Shown: piece by piece, positions 13,384 through 16,262 of the stretch
How positions within the stretch are numbered: position 1 is the first letter of the stretch
Layout of the letters: every line of letters starts with the position of its first letter
Assembly (NCBI GenBank): GCA_046597185.1
Contig: JBKJLF010000518.1
Span: 1-16,262, forward strand
Reading direction: 5' to 3'
DNA: 16,262 nucleotides
DNA from: CAMBDR01 sp046597185
GTDB lineage: Bacteria; Pseudomonadota; Gammaproteobacteria; Burkholderiales; Burkholderiaceae_D
Notes under the pieces: model-generated
Seen by the model: only the letters and a program-made list of their open reading frames with translations
Database searches by the model: none
Told to the model about the DNA's origin: nothing
Made by a program: the position numbers and the translations under genes

Positions 13384-16262
13384 TGACTGCATCTGCCCGC
13401 TTAACCGACCCAATCGCCCATAGCCACGCCATGGGCGGCTTGATTGCTGGCCTCGTGGTCGGCGCGCTGGTGGGTGCCGCCATTATTGCCACGGGTGGCT
13501 TGGCATTGGTTGCTGTCGCCGGCGCGGCAGCGGCCATTACGGCCGGGGCCGGGGTCGGGCAGGTAATCGGCTCGATGCATCTGGCCGACAGTCTGTTTGG
13601 CGTGAACACAACCGGGGCGATAGCGGCTGGCTCGGGCAATGTCTTCATCAACAGCAAGCCTGCTGCCAGGGCCTTGCTCGATATTGCCATGTGCAGTACC
13701 CATGCGCCCGTGCCTTCGCTGATTGCACAAGGTTCTGCCACCGTCTTCATCAACGGCAAACCCATGGCGCGCGTGAGTGACCCGCTAAGCTGCGGGGCCA
13801 AAATATCCGTCGGTTCGCCCAATGTGTTTGCGGGTGGCGGCGGCTTTCCGGCAGAGCCGCACATTGAACCGGAGATTCCGGCATGGGTCAACAATACGCT
13901 GATGGTGGTTGGGCTGACCAGTGCAGTGGTGTTGGCAGGGCCAATTGTGGCAGGACTAGGCTTGGTGGGCGGCTTTTTGGGTGGCGAAGCGGGTAAATAC
14001 CTCGGCGGAAAGTGGTTTGGGGAAGGCTCCGACGGGCAAAAATGGATGATGCTGGGCGGCGGCTTGATTGGCGGCTTTTTGGGGGCCAAGGGCGGTACTG
14101 CATTAGGTAACAAGTACATTCCCAACCCCACCACGCCCGGTGCCGCATTTGCCAAAGGGGGTATGCCTGCGGTATCGAAGTTGCCGCCCACCATTGCCGC
14201 CAGCGAGCGCCCACTACCATGCAAATGCCAGGTTGGCGAACCGATTGATATCGTTAGCGGTGAAGTTATTCTGGAGCAAACGGATTTTACTTTGCCCGGT
14301 AGCCTGCCAGTGGGTTTGAAGCGGGTGCATATCTCGGGCTATACCAAAGGCACGGTATTTGGCAGCGCATGGGCCAGTACCTGGGGCCAATGGATTGAAA
14401 TGGGTGATGCGCAAAACAGCGACATCCTCACCTGGCATGACGATCAAGGCACGTCGATGCAGTTTGAAGTGCCTGGATTAGGTGAAACCGTGCCGCACCG
14501 GATATACCGCAGCGTGCGGCTGACCCGGCTGGAAAACGGATTCATGGTGCAGCAAGGCCAGCAGGCGGCGCGCTATTTTACCCAACCAGACGGCGCGCAT
14601 TGGCGACTGTCATTTCTGGCAGACCGCAACGGCCAGCATATTGCCTTTATTTACGACAACCTGGCCTTGGTGGAAGTGCGCCACAGCAGCGGCGATTTAT
14701 CGCTCAGGGTGGAAACCCACAACCAGCTCATCATCCGCATCGCGCTGTGGCAAAGCAATGGTACGCAAACCGATCTGGTCAATTTCCAATACGACGCCGA
14801 CAAGCAATTGCAAGGCATCATCAACAGCAGCGGTCTCGCGCTCACCTACGCATACGAGCGCGTTGGTAGTGGCGTAGGCAGCGGGGTGCGCAGCGGCGCG
14901 CGCCTTACGCGCTGGCAAGACCGCAACGGCGTGGCCTTCGGCTACCGCTATGACAGCCAAGGCCGTTGCGTGGAAACCATGGGCGGTGGCGGTTATTTAA
15001 CTGGCACGGTCAGCTACGATAGCGCACAACGGCGCAACACCTATACCAACGCACTGGGCCACAGCAGTGTGTATGAATACGACGACGCGTTGCAAGTGGT
15101 GCGCCAGATTGACGCGCGCGGCGGCGTGACCGAGCATGAATATGACGAGCAGGGCAACCCGACCATTACCACCTTGCCCAACGGCGCGGTGTTGCGCTCG
15201 GAATACGATGAACGCGGCAATATCGTCAGCTTCATCAATGCGTTGGATCAGGAAACGGCCATCAGCTACAACGATCTTGACTTGCCCGTTTGCATCACCA
15301 CGCCCGACGGCACCAGCACCCTACGGGAATATGATGCGCGCGGCAACCTGACCGCCAGCCAACGCGGTGCCGCACGCACAAGGTATGAACATGACGCACA
15401 GGGCAATGTAATTTGCCTGACCAACCCGGCAGGCGACAAGGCGCATTTCGAGCACAACAGCCTGGGCTTGGTCACCTTGGCCGCCGACTTCCTCGGCCAC
15501 GCCACGCGCTACCGGCGTGATTGCTTCGGGCGCGTGGTGGCGCGCACGGATGCGCAAGGGCATATCAACCAATACCGCTACAACATTGAGGGCAAGTTGA
15601 CCGACATCACCCTGGAGGGCGGCAGCCATTACAGCGCAAAATACGATGCCGAAGGCAACCGCATCAGCCAAACCGATGCGCTGGGCCACACCACGGAATT
15701 TGAATACGGCGCGTTCGATGTCTTGAGCAAAACCATTGAAGCCAATGGCGCGGTAACGCAATATCGCTACGATGCCGAACTGCGGCTGGCACAAGTGATC
15801 AACCCCGAGGGCCATGTTTGGCAATATCGCCATAACGCAACGGGGCAAGTCATTGAAGAAACCGATTTCTCTGGCTACACCACGCGTTACGAGGTTGATG
15901 CGTTGGGCTACGTCAAACAAAAAACTGGCCCCGCAGGCCACACCACGCGCTACCGCCGCAACGCGGCTGGGCAGGTGCTGGAGCAAATCGCGCCGGAAGG
16001 TAGCACCCAGTTTACCTATGATCCCGCAGGGCGATTGCTCAGTGCCATCAGCCCGGATGCCGAATTGCGCTTTGAACGCGACGCACTGGGCCAAATCATC
16101 GCCGAAAGCCAGAACGGCCACACCATACGCAACAGCTACAACCTGCTTGGCCAACGCATGCGACGCGAGAGCGCAGGCGGCCACGCGAGCGTGTGGGAGT
16201 TTGACGCCAACGGTTTGCCACTGGGCCTGGATCTGCCCGATGCCCAATCTTTCGACTTCAAC
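13383..16262 (+). CDS. prePAAR-PAAR-Rhs T6SS effector, 3' end beyond the right edge
   Basis: An open frame of 960 codons without a stop before the edge. The N-terminus matches the prePAAR motif (A)ARxxDxxxH as SARLTDPIAH (residues 4-13), followed by a Gly/Ala-rich hydrophobic region (about 17-66) of the kind Eag chaperones bind. A PAAR domain follows (about 80-152) with candidate zinc ligands Cys104, His107 and Cys137, and His13 from the prePAAR motif likely completing the site; it would cap the VgrG spike. A second hydrophobic Gly-rich region lies at about 170-243. The Rhs part opens at about 280 (CKCQVGEPIDIVSGEV), and many YD repeats run from about 490 onward, building the cocoon that encloses the toxin. 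The C-terminal toxin domain and its DPxxG-type cleavage site are not in the window. The ATG overlaps the preceding stop by one base. An insertion-like GSGV/GSGV/RSGA run occurs at 14865-14900. Confidence 0.93.
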   Translation, partial: MTASARLTDPIAHSHAMGGLIAGLVVGALVGAAIIATGGLALVAVAGAAAAITAGAGVGQVIGSMHLADSLFGVNTTGAIAAGSGNVFINSKPAARALLDIAMCSTHAPVPSLIAQGSATVFINGKPMARVSDPLSCGAKISVGSPNVFAGGGGFPAEPHIEPEIPAWVNNTLMVVGLTSAVVLAGPIVAGLGLVGGFLGGEAGKYLGGKWFGEGSDGQKWMMLGGGLIGGFLGAKGGTALGNKYIPNPTTPGAAFAKGGMPAVSKLPPTIAASERPLPCKCQVGEPIDIVSGEVILEQTDFTLPGSLPVGLKRVHISGYTKGTVFGSAWASTWGQWIEMGDAQNSDILTWHDDQGTSMQFEVPGLGETVPHRIYRSVRLTRLENGFMVQQGQQAARYFTQPDGAHWRLSFLADRNGQHIAFIYDNLALVEVRHSSGDLSLRVETHNQLIIRIALWQSNGTQTDLVNFQYDADKQLQGIINSSGLALTYAYERVGSGVGSGVRSGARLTRWQDRNGVAFGYRYDSQGRCVETMGGGGYLTGTVSYDSAQRRNTYTNALGHSSVYEYDDALQVVRQIDARGGVTEHEYDEQGNPTITTLPNGAVLRSEYDERGNIVSFINALDQETAISYNDLDLPVCITTPDGTSTLREYDARGNLTASQRGAARTRYEHDAQGNVICLTNPAGDKAHFEHNSLGLVTLAADFLGHATRYRRDCFGRVVARTDAQGHINQYRYNIEGKLTDITLEGGSHYSAKYDAEGNRISQTDALGHTTEFEYGAFDVLSKTIEANGAVTQYRYDAELRLAQVINPEGHVWQYRHNATGQVIEETDFSGYTTRYEVDALGYVKQKTGPAGHTTRYRRNAAGQVLEQIAPEGSTQFTYDPAGRLLSAISPDAELRFERDALGQIIAESQNGHTIRNSYNLLGQRMRRESAGGHASVWEFDANGLPLGLDLPDAQSFDFN
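14865..14900 (+). repeat. Three imperfect 12-nt units in the Rhs gene (GSGV-GSGV-RSGA)
   Basis: Three consecutive 12-nt units encode GSGV, GSGV and RSGA between YAYERV and RLTRWQDRNG of the YD-repeat shell. The run looks like a small expansion in a surface loop. Confidence 0.6.

Noticed and set aside
13301..14224. 307-codon Pro/Ala-rich open frame antisense to the PAAR region
   Set aside because: The translation is a reverse shadow of Gly/Ala-rich codons (GGC/GCC giving Pro/Ala) and the plus-strand PAAR protein explains the sequence.
15321..16247. 308-codon open frame antisense to the Rhs gene
   Set aside because: It mirrors the YD-repeat coding strand and shows no recognisable domain or ribosome site.

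Overview
The window reads as chromosomal DNA of a Gram-negative proteobacterium, most likely a betaproteobacterium. The reasons are a TonB/TolA-type inner-membrane protein, Sec-secreted enzymes and a type VI secretion (T6SS) VgrG-Eag-Rhs cassette. I cannot name the genus from sequence alone. Coding density is high. The longest stretch without a gene is 258 bp (10693-10950), so no gap exceeds 300 bases. I saw no tRNA, rRNA, CRISPR array, insertion sequence or integrase.

Layout from left to right. Positions 1-1058 (minus) hold the 5' part of a TonB/TolA-like protein that runs off the left edge inside an (AlaGln)n hexanucleotide repeat. A divergent promoter region follows, then an inner-membrane acyltransferase-3 protein (1245-2456, plus). 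Its stop codon overlaps the stop codon of a convergent CoA-transferase gene (2453-4174, minus). The CoA-transferase has an extra C-terminal domain but lacks about 80 N-terminal residues of its family and looks 5'-truncated. Next is a complete secreted S46 dipeptidyl-peptidase (4264-6417, plus).

The central block (6527-10692, minus) is the most unusual part. Three adjacent genes encode secreted proteins with unrelated N-terminal domains: a beta-propeller-like protein, a PF04185 phosphoesterase and a GH71/GH99-like glycoside hydrolase. Each ends in the same 109-residue bulb-type (mannose-binding, B_lectin) module, alike at both protein and DNA level. The genes are tightly spaced, have good Shine-Dalgarno sequences and probably form one operon. 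It looks like one carbohydrate-targeting tag fitted to several exoenzymes.

Divergent from that operon, across the 258-bp AT-rich spacer, lies a T6SS cassette on the plus strand: vgrG (10951-12867), a DUF1795/EagR-type chaperone (12889-13383) and a prePAAR-PAAR-Rhs effector (13383 to beyond the right edge). By family knowledge, the chaperone should shield the effector's N-terminal hydrophobic segment and help load it on the VgrG spike. The toxin tip and any immunity gene lie outside the window, so the effector's activity cannot be read here.
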